Assembly: GCA_026545225.1 (NCBI GenBank)
Contig: CM048845.1
Span: 92,568,533-92,632,532, forward strand
Reading direction: 5' to 3'
DNA from: Cornus controversa
Taxonomy: Eukaryota; Streptophyta; Magnoliopsida; Cornales; Cornaceae
DNA length: 64,000 nt
In this document: piece after piece, positions 34,501-46,800 of the stretch
How positions within the stretch are numbered: position 1 is the first letter of the stretch
Layout: the number at the start of each line of letters is the position of its first letter
Notes under the pieces: model-generated
Database searches by the model: none
Seen by the model: only the letters and a program-made list of their open reading frames with translations
Told to the model about the DNA's origin: nothing
Position numbers and translations under genes: made by a program

Positions 34501-37500
34501 GTGTGTGCCTGAAATTCTAGCATCAGGAAAGGAGTATGCATTGCATGTGATCAGAAAAACAAAATGATGGCACTTAAAGCTTACAGTCTTACATTAAAGA
34601 TCTGGCCTGAGCAAAAGCTAACCTGGCTAGATTGTTGTGATTACCTCTTCTGTCTAGTTATATTTAATTGGTCATATCTTTAAGACTAACCATTCAAAAA
34701 GACTTTTTTCATTAAGAGTGCATAGAGGATGTAATAATCTAAAATGGATTTTTTTAAGAAGTTTGAATCTGCAATGTTGGGATTATTGCAGGTGCGAGAT
34801 TATCGGAAGTGTGCTTCCGAATCAGGACTTACTATGCCTTCTGTGGATGGTTCTCCTACTGTTAATAAAATACGTCTTAGGATGTCGTTAGAGAATGTAG
34901 TGAAGGATATCCCAGTGATTTCAGATAATACTTGGACATATGGTGATCTGATGGTAAGATTGATCTACTCTTCTCTTCCCTGGTAAAAAGAATATAGCAC
35001 CATTTTATGGATATTTTCTCTTGGCTGTAGGAAGTGGAGTCCCGGATATTGAAAGCCCTGCAACCAAAACTTTGTCTAGACCCTACTCCTAAGTTAGATA
35101 GACTCTTTGATAACCCAGTTCCCACTAAGGTAACAAATTCTGAACTTGATTATTATTATTTTTTGGCTGGAGGAATGGGTTTCTCATATCTGAACGCTGT
35201 TGAACTTTATTTGCAGCTAAACTTGGCTCTGTGCAGTTTGCGGAGGAAAAGACTGAGGCAGATGCCAGAAATTACTGTTACGTCAAATAATAAAATCCAT
35301 GGGAAAAAAGTTTGCATAGATAGAGTGCCAGAAAGCTCAAACTGCAGGTTGGGAGAATCAGGACCTATATCCGGCAATTTTTTGCCACAGCCTGTCCATG
35401 AGAATGTCTCTGCTCAAAATGTTGGTCCAAGCAATATCCTGACCTCAAGACCTAGAAGCTTAGTTCCAGATGCCTCTGTTCCAGCATTGCCTGTAGCATC
35501 TCACCAATCCAAATATCAAACTGGGGTTGGGAACCAAAGAATTTCGCAGGATCAAGGGTCAGGACCTGTTCTGAATGCACCTGGAGCTTCTGCTGGACAG
35601 GACATGATGATTTCATCCTACACTGACAATATAAACTCTAATGCCTTTTCTGGTCATGATAAGAGGGAAATTCAAGATGGGCAATTGTCGCCTTTATCCA
35701 GTTTGAATAAGAGAGCTAGGTCCACTCCTGTAGGTCCTGATGGTAGTCAACAGCAGCATACAGGGCAACGTGTGGACAGCTTCCTTGGTTCGGATTCACA
35801 CTGGAAGAATACACTGTTACAACAGCAATCAATTGCTGCACGAGGAATTCAGTATGCAAATACTGGCATGCAAAAGTATCCCCAGCAGATGTTTGAAGGA
35901 GGTTTAAATCGGGAGGCTGGTGCGATGTCGTTCGCTGTGGGACAGCAAGGGATGAGATTTAGTGCAAAGGAAGAGCCAGTTGAGTTAGACAGATTGGACA
36001 AGCCAGAGCTCAATCGAAATAAAAATGAAATGCACATGGCGGAAACAGGTATGAACCATATGGATCCTCAGCAGTCACAGATGCAGCAAAGGTTATCGCA
36101 GCATGCATTCATGAGATCTAGTTTCTCTCAGTCTCCCTGGAATAATCTTGGTCAGCCTATTGAGAATAGTTCTAGGAAGGAGGACCAATTTCAGAAAAGG
36201 AAATTAGTGCAAAGTCCCAGGGTTTCTGCTGGAGGTTTACCTCAATCTCCCTTGTCATCTAAATCTGGAGAATTTTCTAGTGGTTCAATAGGACCCCAAT
36301 TTGGAGCAGTTGCAACGTCATCTGCACTTGGATCATCACAAAAGGAGAAGTCAGTAGTCACCTCAGTTCCTGCAGTTGGTGGCATGACATCTTTGACATC
36401 TAATGATTCTGTGCAGCGGCAACACAAATGGAGATCCAATTCCCATCCCAAGACCCCAGCAATGAGTGGAGTTGCATCTCCTGTTAGTGTTAGTAATATG
36501 AGTGTTCCGTTAAATACAAGCAGTCCTCCAGTTGGAACTCCATCGTTGGCTGATCCAATCATGCTTGAAAGGTTCTCAAAGATTGAAACAGTGGCAATGA
36601 GGTATAATATCAATCAAACTGCAGTGATATTACAGGCTTACAGCAATTCACACATTTCTTTTTTTGCCCATATTGTAAATATTGTAAATTAACATCATTT
36701 AATGTAGTTCATATTGTAAATAAATATCATTCTATTAGTGTCTGTGAGTTTGACTCTTAAGACACATACGTATATGTAAATATTGTCTTGGTAAAAATGA
36801 CCCTCTACCCAGGTTCATGTCTCAAGGGATTATCTTTAAATCTGTGGTACTTTGCTCGTAACTTCATAAAGTCAGATAGTGGGATCTTTTATCAGGCAAT
36901 ATTCTTGCTTGGAGCAGTGAATAAAAAAAATAAAATAAAATGATGTCACTTATTGCTTGATTCACATAATTTATAACTGTCAAAAAGTATTGTTTTTTTC
37001 TCATCTTCTTAATCTCCTTGAATGTTCCTCTTAAAAAGTTACACAAATGGCAACATAATAACCATTCTGCTTTTAGGCATCAACTTATTGGCAAAAAGAA
37101 TAAGGTGGATGAGTCCCCCATCAAGAAAGCCAATACATATTCTGTGCAGCAGCTGTTGCTTCAACTCTCCAGTGATTCCAATAGCGAGAATTTTAGAGAT
37201 ATAAAATCTACGATGCCATTATCAAAGTCAGTTGTAGGTGGCAGCATGAATATTTGCAAGATAAGAGTCTTGAGTTTCGTGCAGACAGAGAGCATAATTC
37301 AAGGTTTGTCAGATTCAAATAGTTTAGATCTCTGGCACTTAGAAACATCTAATTAATTTGTCATTCTTTCCTTTGCTAACAGTTCCATTTTTACTGTCAG
37401 GAAATGGTTTTTCTACTGTGCCTAGGACACGAACTAGAATGATCATGTCAGAGAAGCCAGATGGCACTGTAGCAATGCATTATGGAGACATAGAAGATGG

Positions 37501-40500
37501 TGATTATTTGACTGCAGAGGATTATCTTCCTACATTGCCCAATACCGTGAGTTTGTTATTACATTTGGATGTTCTTAATATGATTCATGTTACTGCATAA
37601 ACAACTAGTTTTCACGTATTTTCATGCTAACAAGGATTCTCATCTTAAATTGATTGAATAGTCCATATTTTTTGGATATATGATAGATGGCAAATAGTTT
37701 TTCTCTTCCTAGTCTTGTTTTGAGGTTCTTCTCTTCCTTTATTTAGTGGTTTAATTTGTATTAAAACATATACATATCCTAATGCAGACATAAGATCAAG
37801 AGTTGCAAGATATAATTTTTTTTTTCCTTTCTAACTTAAGAGTCAATTATGGAGGGAGAGTTGGCTTATGGGTCCAGAATTTCCAACAATTGAACAATTT
37901 TATTACACAGGCTTTAATAGATCACAAGGAGAGAGATATTGGAGATGATGTCACTCAAAAAAATAAAGTTGGATGGTTAAGTGGAATATTTTTTGCATAT
38001 TGTGTGGTTGACTATGCCTCTAGAATTGAAAGGGAAATTTTATGAAACAACTATTAGAATAATCATGATGTTTGAAATAACATCTTCATGGAATGACCAT
38101 GGCTGGATGTTGATATGTATATGTGGTAAGTAGGGCTGCAAATGAGCCGAGCCGGGCTTTAGGTTGCTCAGGCTCGGCTTGTCAAGTTCAGAGAGGCGTT
38201 CGGGCTCGGCTCGAGATCGGACGAGCTTGGCCTAGTCAATCTCGAGCTCAGCTCGGCAATTTTTTGACAAGCTTGAAATGTATATATATATCTCAAATGA
38301 ATCAACTAACCATTTTCAGAGGAAAAAATGTCACCATCTCCTTCACCAATCTCCCCTGATTTTCATCGTCTCCTTCGCCAACTTCAAATCCCAACCATAA
38401 ATATCCAATTCATCACTCATCAGATGGAATATTGAGGAGAGAGAGAGAGAGAGAGAAAGAGAGCAAACTAACCTTGAGGTTCTTGATTTTGCCGGTGGAG
38501 TAGAACGACGGTGTAGTGGAAGGAATTCCGTTGCAAAGGCAGCAAACTAACCTTGAGGTTCTTGATTTTGCCGGTGGAGTAGAACGACGGTGTAGTGGAA
38601 GGAATTCCGTTGCAAAGGCAAGTGGAGTTGCAGAAGCGTGGTTGCTGGGTTCTCGCAGTTTCTATGTGAAGCAGTCACTGTGAATGAATAATAAAGGAGT
38701 CTAGGCTTTTAAAAATTGGGCCATTTTATATTTGACATAATATAATTAACTATATAAGACTACTACTAGTATATGGACTGTATGTATTTTTATTGTTGGG
38801 CATGTATATTGAGCCTCAGAAAGAGTATATTGGGCCTCATGTATTATCACATAATATAACAATTTACTGGACTTCTGATTTGGACCGTACTATGATTATA
38901 ATGGGCTGAGTTAATATTATATTAAAATATATTATATTTTAAGGTTATATAATCTATATATATAAACGAGCCTAACAAGCTGAGCTCAACGTTGTTCAAG
39001 CTCGACTCGTTTATCAAATGAGCCTGAAATTTGTGTTCAAACTCGGCTCGTTTACTTAACGAATGAGCTCGAGCCGAGCTTTTAACGAGCTGAGCCCGAG
39101 CTGATCGTGAACAGCTTGGTTCATTTGCAGCCCTAGTGGTAAGACGAGATAGGATAAAGTTAGAAATGAATAAACCTGTAAGAGGGTAGAAGTGACATCC
39201 ATTAGAGATAAGTTGCCTGTAATTGATTAAGATGAATCGACTATGTGTAGCAAAGACCAATAACTGCACTAATAAGAAAGAGTGACATTGTCCACATTGA
39301 GGGGAAGGTGAAGGTTAAAATTGAACTAGATTAGGATAGCAAGGAAAGATATAGTTGCATTTAGCCTTATGGCTTAGAAATAACAGAGTGACAAAACAAG
39401 ATTCACGAAACTGGCCCCTGGTCGAGGCAATGCTTTGTCAAGAGTTTACATATTATTAAGGGTGAATACTGAATGTGCGGTTGGTCTTCTTTGAAAGCCC
39501 TCCTGTTGATGCTTCCTCGAATACAATCTGAGGATGTACTTCTTGGATTTCATGCATGTTTCTATTTTTATAATCTTTCCTGAACTTCCCAGCACTGAAT
39601 GTCTTTACCTCCACTACATTTGTCTAGCTCATGTTGTTGCGTTGGTGGTGCAACATTCTACCCCATAAAGCATGGGTGAAGAAATTGCAGTCGTCTGTTA
39701 TAATTCATTGGATTATGATCTTTCAGAAAGCCCATGACATGGGGTGAACTTTATCTATGGTCTTGAAAAGAATTGCTTTTCTGTGTTCAATGTCCTATTG
39801 TGCACTTTCAATTAGTGATCTATGGTTTGGTTAAATTCTCTGAAAACAGAAGCAATTTTATGAAATTATGCCTTTAACTCAATTTTTAGATAATTGCTTT
39901 CATGAAACTGTTGATCAAACAAATTTTTAGTTCTCTGTTTTTGTGTTATTTGAGAACAAACAATTATTCTTAGATAAGTATAGTTTTTGCAAGTATGCGT
40001 CTTCTATTGCTTTGACTTACATAGCTGGCTATCCCTGTAAAACAGCACACTGCGGACTTGCTTGCGGCGCAGTTCTTTTCACTGGTATGTTCCCTTTGAA
40101 GTTAACTTATTAAAAAAAAAATTCCCTTTGAAGTTCAGAAATCAAATATTCAAAGTTTTGATTTACATAATATGATAAAGTAAAATGAGCTGTTTAAACA
40201 GATGAAAGCTGAAGGATATGAAGCGGAAGATCATATCCAACCTAAACCAATCCGCATGAATCGTGCCTCAAGCAGTCAATCTAATGGTTCTGGAATCCCT
40301 CCAAACAATGCAGCAGTCGAGATGCAGCAATATTCGGACGCAGTTTCTGGTCAGCCATCCAATGAAATTGCAAGGCCAAGTAATAGTGGTAATGCATCTA
40401 TTAACCCATCTCAGAATCTCTCAGGCACAAGGATGCTACCTCCTGGAAATGCTCAGGCCTTGCAGATCTCTCAAGGACTCTTGCCTGGGGTTTCGATGCC

Positions 40501-41683
40501 CGCTAGGCCTCAACAACCTGACCCACAACCATCACTGCAACAGCAGCAGCCCCAAAATCAGCATTCCTTGATGCAACAGCAGCATCCCCAGTTCCAAAGA
40601 TCACCTCTTATGCTTGCATCAAATCCACTTTCACAATTGAACACAATGGGTCAGAGTTCAAACATGCAGTTGGGTAATCATATGGTTAATAAACCTCTTC
40701 AACTTCAGCTGTTACAGCATCAGCAGCAGCAGCAGCAGCAACAACAACAACAACAACAACAACAGCAGCAGCAGCAGCCACAAATGCAGAGGAAAATAAT
40801 GGGACTTGGAAGCCTCGGTAATAACATGGTTGGGCTTGGAGGCCTTAACAATGTCATGAGCATGGGGCCTGCAAGGGGAAAAGGAGGAACTGGAATTTCT
40901 GCACCAATGGGGCCTATTTCAGGCATTGGCAATGTGGGTCAGAACCCAATGAATTCAAATATAAGCAATGCAATAAACCAGCAACTTCGTTCTGGGAATC
41001 TAACGCCAGCTATCATGGCAAAGCTTAGGATGGCACAGAGTAGACCAAACATGTTGGGGGGGGCTCAATCAAGTATAAGTGGGATGTCTGGAGCTAGACA
41101 GATGCTCCCTGGCTCTACTGGTCTTTCAATGCTAGGCCACACTTTAAGTCGAGCTAACATGAACCAAATGCAGCGAGCAGCAACGGGGCCAATGGGTCCA
41201 CCAAAATTGATACCGGGGATGAATCTTTTCATGAACCAACATCAGCAGCAGCAGCAGCAGCAGTTCCAACAGCAACAGATGCAACAGCTTCAGCAGCAGC
41301 AGCAGCAGCAACAGCAACTACAGCTGCAACAACAGCAACTACAGCTGCAGCAGCACCAGCAACAGCAACAGCAGCAAGAAACTAGCTCACCACTACAAGC
41401 TGTTGTTTCGCCTCCGCAAGTGGGCTCACCATCAACCTTGGGAATTCCGCAACAACTGAACCAACAGCCCCTGCAGCAGGCTAGCCCACAACAAATGAGC
41501 CAGCGAACTCCAATGAGCCCGCAACTGAGCTCGGGGGCTATCCATCCCATGAGTGCTGGTAATGAAGCTTGTCCAGCAAGCCCTCAGTTGAGTTCACAGA
41601 CCCTAGGTTCAGTTGGTAGTATCACAAATTCTCCTATGGAGCTGCAAGGTGTGAACAAAAGTAGCTCTGTTGGTAATGCATAG
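31588..41683 (+). CDS. PHL: Spt20-domain, Gln-rich nuclear protein, orthologue of PHL (PHYTOCHROME-DEPENDENT LATE-FLOWERING)
   Basis: Twelve exons with GT/AG borders: 31588-31749, 32506-32548, 32668-32732, 32857-32940, 33658-33738, 34792-34953, 35031-35129, 35217-36601, 37077-37303, 37401-37546, 40046-40084, 40202-41683. They give 1,324 residues, about the length of Arabidopsis PHL. The start MGISFKVSKTGKRFRPK is the family N-terminus. Residues ~70-200 form the Spt20/SEP-like domain (LNLFPDGYSFGKPSE, LHPYDRTSETLFSAIESGRL, NTWTYGDLMEVESRILKAL). A basic LRRKRLRQMPE follows at ~240, then a long Ser/Gln-rich region and a second conserved block (RTRMIMSEKPDGTVA). Two polyglutamine tracts lie at ~1005-1023 and ~1180-1220. 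In Arabidopsis PHL binds phytochrome B and CONSTANS and promotes flowering; Spt20 proteins belong to SAGA coactivator complexes. Orthology is by recalled sequence similarity. A likely poly(A) signal AATAAA is at 41843. Confidence 0.93.
32274..32307 (+). repeat. C27 homopolymer plus GCGCGCG in PHL intron 1
   Basis: Twenty-seven consecutive C residues (32274-32300) are followed by GCGCGCG. The tract lies in the 756-bp first intron (31750-32505), in otherwise AT-rich sequence. Confidence 0.9.
34017..34299 (+). repeat. 142-bp tandem duplication in PHL intron 5
   Basis: Units 34017-34158 and 34159-34299 are nearly identical (a few differences). Both start GGACATAATAGTGGTTGTT. The intron (33739-34791) otherwise shows nothing notable. 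Confidence 0.9.
38131..39135. mobile_element. Non-autonomous hAT-type DNA transposon in PHL intron 10
   Basis: The element is 1,005 bp with terminal inverted repeats beginning TAGGGCTGCAAATGARCC at both ends and the perfect 8-bp target duplication GTGGTAAG (38123-38130 and 39136-39143), which is diagnostic for hAT. Subterminal regions are dense in GCTCGGCTCG-type repeats. The interior has a GA repeat (38432-38462) and a 79-bp tandem duplication (38462-38540 and 38541-38619). There is no transposase. It accounts for 40% of the 2.5-kb intron 37547-40045; the rest of the intron holds nothing I recognise. Confidence 0.88.
40721..40777 (+). repeat. CAG/CAA tract coding for 19 glutamines
   Basis: This is a mixed CAG and CAA run in exon 12 of the PHL-like gene. 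The interruption pattern (CAG block, CAA block, CAG block) should make it more stable than a pure CAG tract. Confidence 0.9.
41239..41381 (+). repeat. Second Gln-rich repeat tract in PHL exon 12
   Basis: CAG/CAA codons are broken by CTA/CTG/CTT (Leu), CAT/CAC (His), TTC (Phe) and ATG (Met), giving a QLQLQQQQ-type segment. Confidence 0.85.
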
Positions 41684-42210
41684 TTAAGATTAAAAGGATT
41701 GGTTCAAATTCCTCGTGTTGATGCTTTTAGCTGCACTCGTTCTAAGCCCTTCAGCAGTTTCTCAAAGAGAGGTTGCAAACTAATGCTGTTGCTCAGAGAT
41801 GGTGTAGAAATTAACTAGGAGGCAGCTCTCATGGTTCATTAAAATAAAGTCATGCTAAGGTTCAAAGAATTGATATTGGTTGGCATCTTGATGAGGGTTG
41901 GCATCTTAAGGTATCCTGTTCAGTAGAATGCAAGTACTAAGTAAATAATTTTTCTTTTCTTTCTGGTCACGAGTATTGGTAAGCTGGTTTCCTGCATAAA
42001 ATTATAATTGGATGAGAATTGAGGTTAGTTCGGATTTGTATTTGCAGAAGGGAAGACATTAAGCTATCCTGTTCAGTAGAATGGAAAGCATATACTTTTT
42101 CTTTTCATCTGGTCACGATTAATGGTAAGCCGGTTGCCTGCATAAAAGTATAATTGGATGAGATTAAGGTTAGTTCGGATTTGTATTTGCAGTAGGGACG
42201 ATAATGCCAG
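41684..42210 (+). other. 3' UTR of PHL-like gene with a tandem duplication
   Basis: AATAAA is at 41843-41848. A ~153-bp direct duplication has units near 41912-42064 and 42065-42200. Each unit contains a GGTAAGC donor-like and TTTGCAG acceptor-like pair 68-69 nt apart (41979-42047 and 42125-42192). The exact transcript end is unknown. Confidence 0.5.
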
Positions 42211-43853
42211 TTTAGCTGGCTGTTTGTCAAAGGACCACTGTTATTAACTTAAATAGAGATCTATACAAAGTGACAATGATAGCAGTGTTTTGCTTTGAAA
42301 TGAGGAGATATGATGGCTTTGAAAAGCTCTGTATAAGCATGTAGTACTGGTTGATTGGGAAATATCTGGCTTCGTTTGATATTGTTACTAGTTTTTCTTT
42401 TCCCTTTTTTATTTTTCTCTACCAGCTGGTTGCTTAACAGCACTGGTAGTCTGGTTCTCTATGATGTTATATCTGGCAAATGTGCATCAACACTTGAAAC
42501 ACAACCCTCGGAAACTTGTTATTGCTTAGAAATCCCCTTCATTTGGTTCTGCTTTAGAAACAAACTTATAATAGCTGTGTTTGGGGAAGAATTGGTTTCA
42601 AAATGGGAAAAATGTGTTCGTTGGGAGTGGTGGAGAAACCTTCAATAATATTCAAATTTCACTAGATTAAAAGTATGGATTAGGAAGGGCAAGCCAGGCG
42701 GAGCCTTAATTGCCCCAACCCATAAAATTTCAGCCTATTGGCTGAGCCTGGATGCTATATGTTACATCCTTCAGTGTGAGATGTTAAACGACAACTTGCT
42801 ATGTGCATGAAGATAGCTGGTGTTTGTTGGAAATATTAGGATGTGTTTGAAACATAAGTTCGACCTCAAGAGCAACGAAAAATGTGAAGTATACCTACAA
42901 ATTTTCCCCCATACAATTTTTTTTTTTTTTTACCCAGTGCCTTGACGATTATTTTTGCTGCTAATGTTGAGCGGAACAGGCTGCACAGCATATCTTCAGT
43001 GTCTCGGAGAAGAACCCTTTCATGTTCTTGTTGTTTTACCATCACAGGAATGAATTTTACATCGATCAACTATTGAAGAATCAATTCAAGCTCTGGCTGT
43101 AGATTTGAACTTAAAACACTCTTCAAACTTAAACTAATAACTACTGGTTTTCTTCCTAGTACTCTGCCAAACTTGTTGATCTTTCAAAAAAAAATGTTCA
43201 ATTCAAGCTCACTTAGATTAGTGAAACATGACTTTCCTTGGCAGATGCAAGAACATTCAGAAAAAAAAAAAAAAATTTCAATTCAAGCTCAAGCTTTCCT
43301 TATTTTCATTGTTGTATCAGCAACTACTTAATATTACTAATCAATATTGACTGAATGTTGATGTCCAACTAAATGAACTTCCATGCTCTGATAAATCATC
43401 AGACTTATTAGGAGAATTCAAAGGAAACCACATTTTTAATGGGTATTTACTCTATCAAGCTCATCATTCAAAATGATGAGGACTCGCCAATTCAATGTTC
43501 ATAGTGGAAACTGCAATGTTTAGAGCTTTAGCCTGCTGCATAAGTTATATTTCCTACAAGATATTTTTGTACAAATTTTTCTATTGTCCCACTCTGTCTT
43601 CAGGAAATGTAAAAAATCCACATTATCTTTCCCACATAAAAGGGCAAACTCAACCTGTGTCCTCCAAGTCACTCGTTGCGTGGCTCACCCTCATTTATGT
43701 ATGTATTGAAAAATGAAAAAGTAGGGGGGAATAAGCCTCCTACAGGCTTGCAATCAGGAAAATACAAACCTTGCCATGGCCCCTTTTTATCAAATTGTGC
43801 ATAAGCAGTACAAGTCATGCTAAATATGTTCTTCCATTCATAACAAACATGGT
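42211..43853. other. Intergenic region between convergent genes
   Basis: No gene, RNA or mobile-element ends recognised. It contains short A-runs (43259-43275) and must hold the 3' UTR of the minus-strand KAS II gene next to 43854. Confidence 0.5.
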
Positions 43854-46800
43854 TTACCCATCCTTGTAAGGGGCAAATAAAATGGACGAGTTGTGTCCTC
43901 CAAAGCCAAATGAGTTAGATAGTGCCACCTTTATGTCCAGACGTTCCTTCTTGGGGCCCACAAGCATGTTTGTGTCCTAATTTTGATATGTAGTTAGCAT
44001 TAGCATAATATACCATATAAGATAATTTTGATGAAACATATTGAAATTTTAAAAGCTGTAGACCTATCTTGATGCAGATTGCCAGATTCATATACCAGGT
44101 AAACTAATTTTAACTCGTTAGATAGAATAAGCATTGCAAGCCCTGGGAATGAATATTGCACAAATAAATCAGGTGATTAGGGGCAGAACTAAAAACATAC
44201 CACGCCTTCATCAGGTTTTTCAAGATTGATGTTTGGATGGACCCATCCAGTCTGTATAGCCTATATTTTTAAAAGGAAACCCAGTTCAGAATCAGCAGTA
44301 ACATATAGAAAGTAGGAAAGCCACAATCAAGTGTGAGGGCATAAGCACACTCGTATACTGAACCTACAAAATAGAAGACGGAAACAAAATTCTTTTCTCA
44401 TCGAGACTGTTCCTTCACCCGGAAGGGCCAGTAGCAAGTACCTTATAAATGAACATGTTCATAACAGCCTAAAAAAATGGTTTTCATCCTTTAAGAATAA
44501 GTCTGTACCCCTGGTAAGTAAAAGCTTGTGGGTAATGTTCATCAGCACTATCCCATCAGGAGAGGAATTTACAGGCATCAGACATATTTGTGTTAAACAG
44601 TCTTTATCAGCAAACAAAATAGTTTATACTTGCAAGCTGAAAGTCTAAAAGGCCACTCCACCATATCAAATTCCGTCCAGCATTCACTACCCCCCTTCAT
44701 ATCCCCATCACTGTTATTTTCAGCATCAAAAGATTCTAAACTGTAATCTAAAAAATCCAAATTATGTTATTAAAAGGAAACACCTATCTCCACCAGTCTT
44801 GAACTTGGATTTTCTTAACTCGTGCCTAAAAAAAAAAAAAGCACATGTGACTGGAATATGAATTTATTCCAAGCAGTCAAACAAAGCCAAAAGGTTTTCC
44901 TCTTTGGTCAGTACCTTACGACTTCAAGATTTATCATTGATAGACTACAATTTTTGTCATTATACGAAACTTCTGTTGCAACTTGTAGGATATGAATTTA
45001 AACATCAATAAAGACTTGAGGCACACTAGGAAATCCACTTTTTTCTATTGTATCTGAAGAGACAAACCCATCATATAAGATGAACTTTTTCACCACACAT
45101 TAATTCATTAATTGTAAGAAACAATTTATTAAACATGCAAGTACAACAATAATTTACTATTACAAGGAAAATGTACAGACGAGTCACTAAAATGCTGGGT
45201 AAAACACATATAATGGTTTTATTTTCAGCAGACATCCAAATGCTCCCTTAGGAGACCATCTAGAAGGGAATAATTTGTAAAGGAAGATAAAAGAAACTGA
45301 CTTCTCTGACATGTAGTAATATATAAGAATAGCAGTAGTAACAAACTCTGCTTGTCCAACTAAAACTGACTTAGTATATACCCAAAATGTTCTGTACTGT
45401 AAATTAGTGAAATGTTAAACCTGAAACAATTTTATCAATGTCTTATAACTTCATAAGGGGTTTGGTCCCATAAAAAATGGTTCAGACATATTTCAGTTTT
45501 CAAAATTTAGGAACCAAAATAAATATAGCTTGGAATAGAATGTGAGGCTTCAACGATTCTCATTAGTTTCTGAAAACATCCTAGGTTTTTAATTTTCTTA
45601 TATTTATTGTTTCTTATTTTCAAAAGAATGACATGTTGGGCCTCACAGCAATTATTCAAGATCCACCATCACTATCTAAATTCAGCTACATGTTATGTCC
45701 CAACAATTGATGAAACAATCATATCTAAAGTATCCTTTAAAACATTTCATCTGAGCTAATCATTCTTATTAATGCTCCTGCGTCAACGTGATGGAAAGAA
45801 TTTCCACAAAATAATACAGTTACATTTTCTACACAAGATTCAAATCTAATTGCTATCATGGATCCATTTCACTGCGTGTGTTAATATGTATGAGAGTAAG
45901 AACAATAATTTGCTAAAAGCTTGTATTTTTACTCATTTTCTCCTCAGAGAAGATCTCTTCCCTTTTCTCTACCTCTTCTTTCTAAAAGTTTCTCATTTTT
46001 TACACCAAGAAGATTGTGTATGCTCATTAACAATCAATCTTGTTATATAGCCTTACCTAACCTGTAAGACACGATCATTTTTCTTCTGAAATAACTTGTG
46101 TATAATTCATATATTCAACAATCCACTGAAAATTTCCGCCTTTCTAAACCAACCTTTTAACTTATGTCCAGAAGACCTTTGGTTATTGTTCAATGATAAC
46201 AACCATGTTGTTATGTAGACTCAATTGCGATCAAAATCTAATCTATTGCGCCATATTTGACCAGGAATCAGACAATACATGAACAATCCGAATCCATGTT
46301 TTTAAAAAGGGCTATGTTGCAATGGCCAAGACAGAAGGCAAAAATTTGATATGCAGAATATTAGGAACTTAACATGGACACTATGAGGAAATTTTAATAA
46401 ACTAATTCAAATTTTTTATACAACTTACACAAACACACATACATATATATAGACCATATCCTCCTCTCATCCTTCTACTCTTCTCATAATTCTCCTTGTG
46501 TCACATTTCTGATTTGAGATATGGTCCAATTTCAAAAAAGTTCTATAAGGGCCCTCTTTTATATATTCTCTTTTTATGGTGATATTTTTCTTTTAATACT
46601 AACACTGTCCCAAAGCGTTCAGTGTGTTTTCACCTGCATTAACTGCATGTTAGTCATATGTCAAAACTTTGAAGAGAAGTGCTATTGGGGCTAAGGAGGC
46701 CAGTTGAAAATCTCTGGCCCCTTTCTTTGTTTGAAGTGAGCCCCATCATGGGTCCCACGTCAAACAATCAAAGGGGCAAGAGGTCTTCGGCTGGCCTCTT

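Noticed and set aside
36602-36692. C-terminal extension of the long PHL-like exon 8 frame
   Set aside because: The donor GTATAA at 36602 and the conserved continuation at 37077 (HQLIGKKNKVDES) show that it is intron read-through.
40720-41550. Minus-strand Cys-rich proteins (40720-40932, 41290-41550)
   Set aside because: They are the antisense of CAG/CAA glutamine tracts in the PHL-like exon 12.
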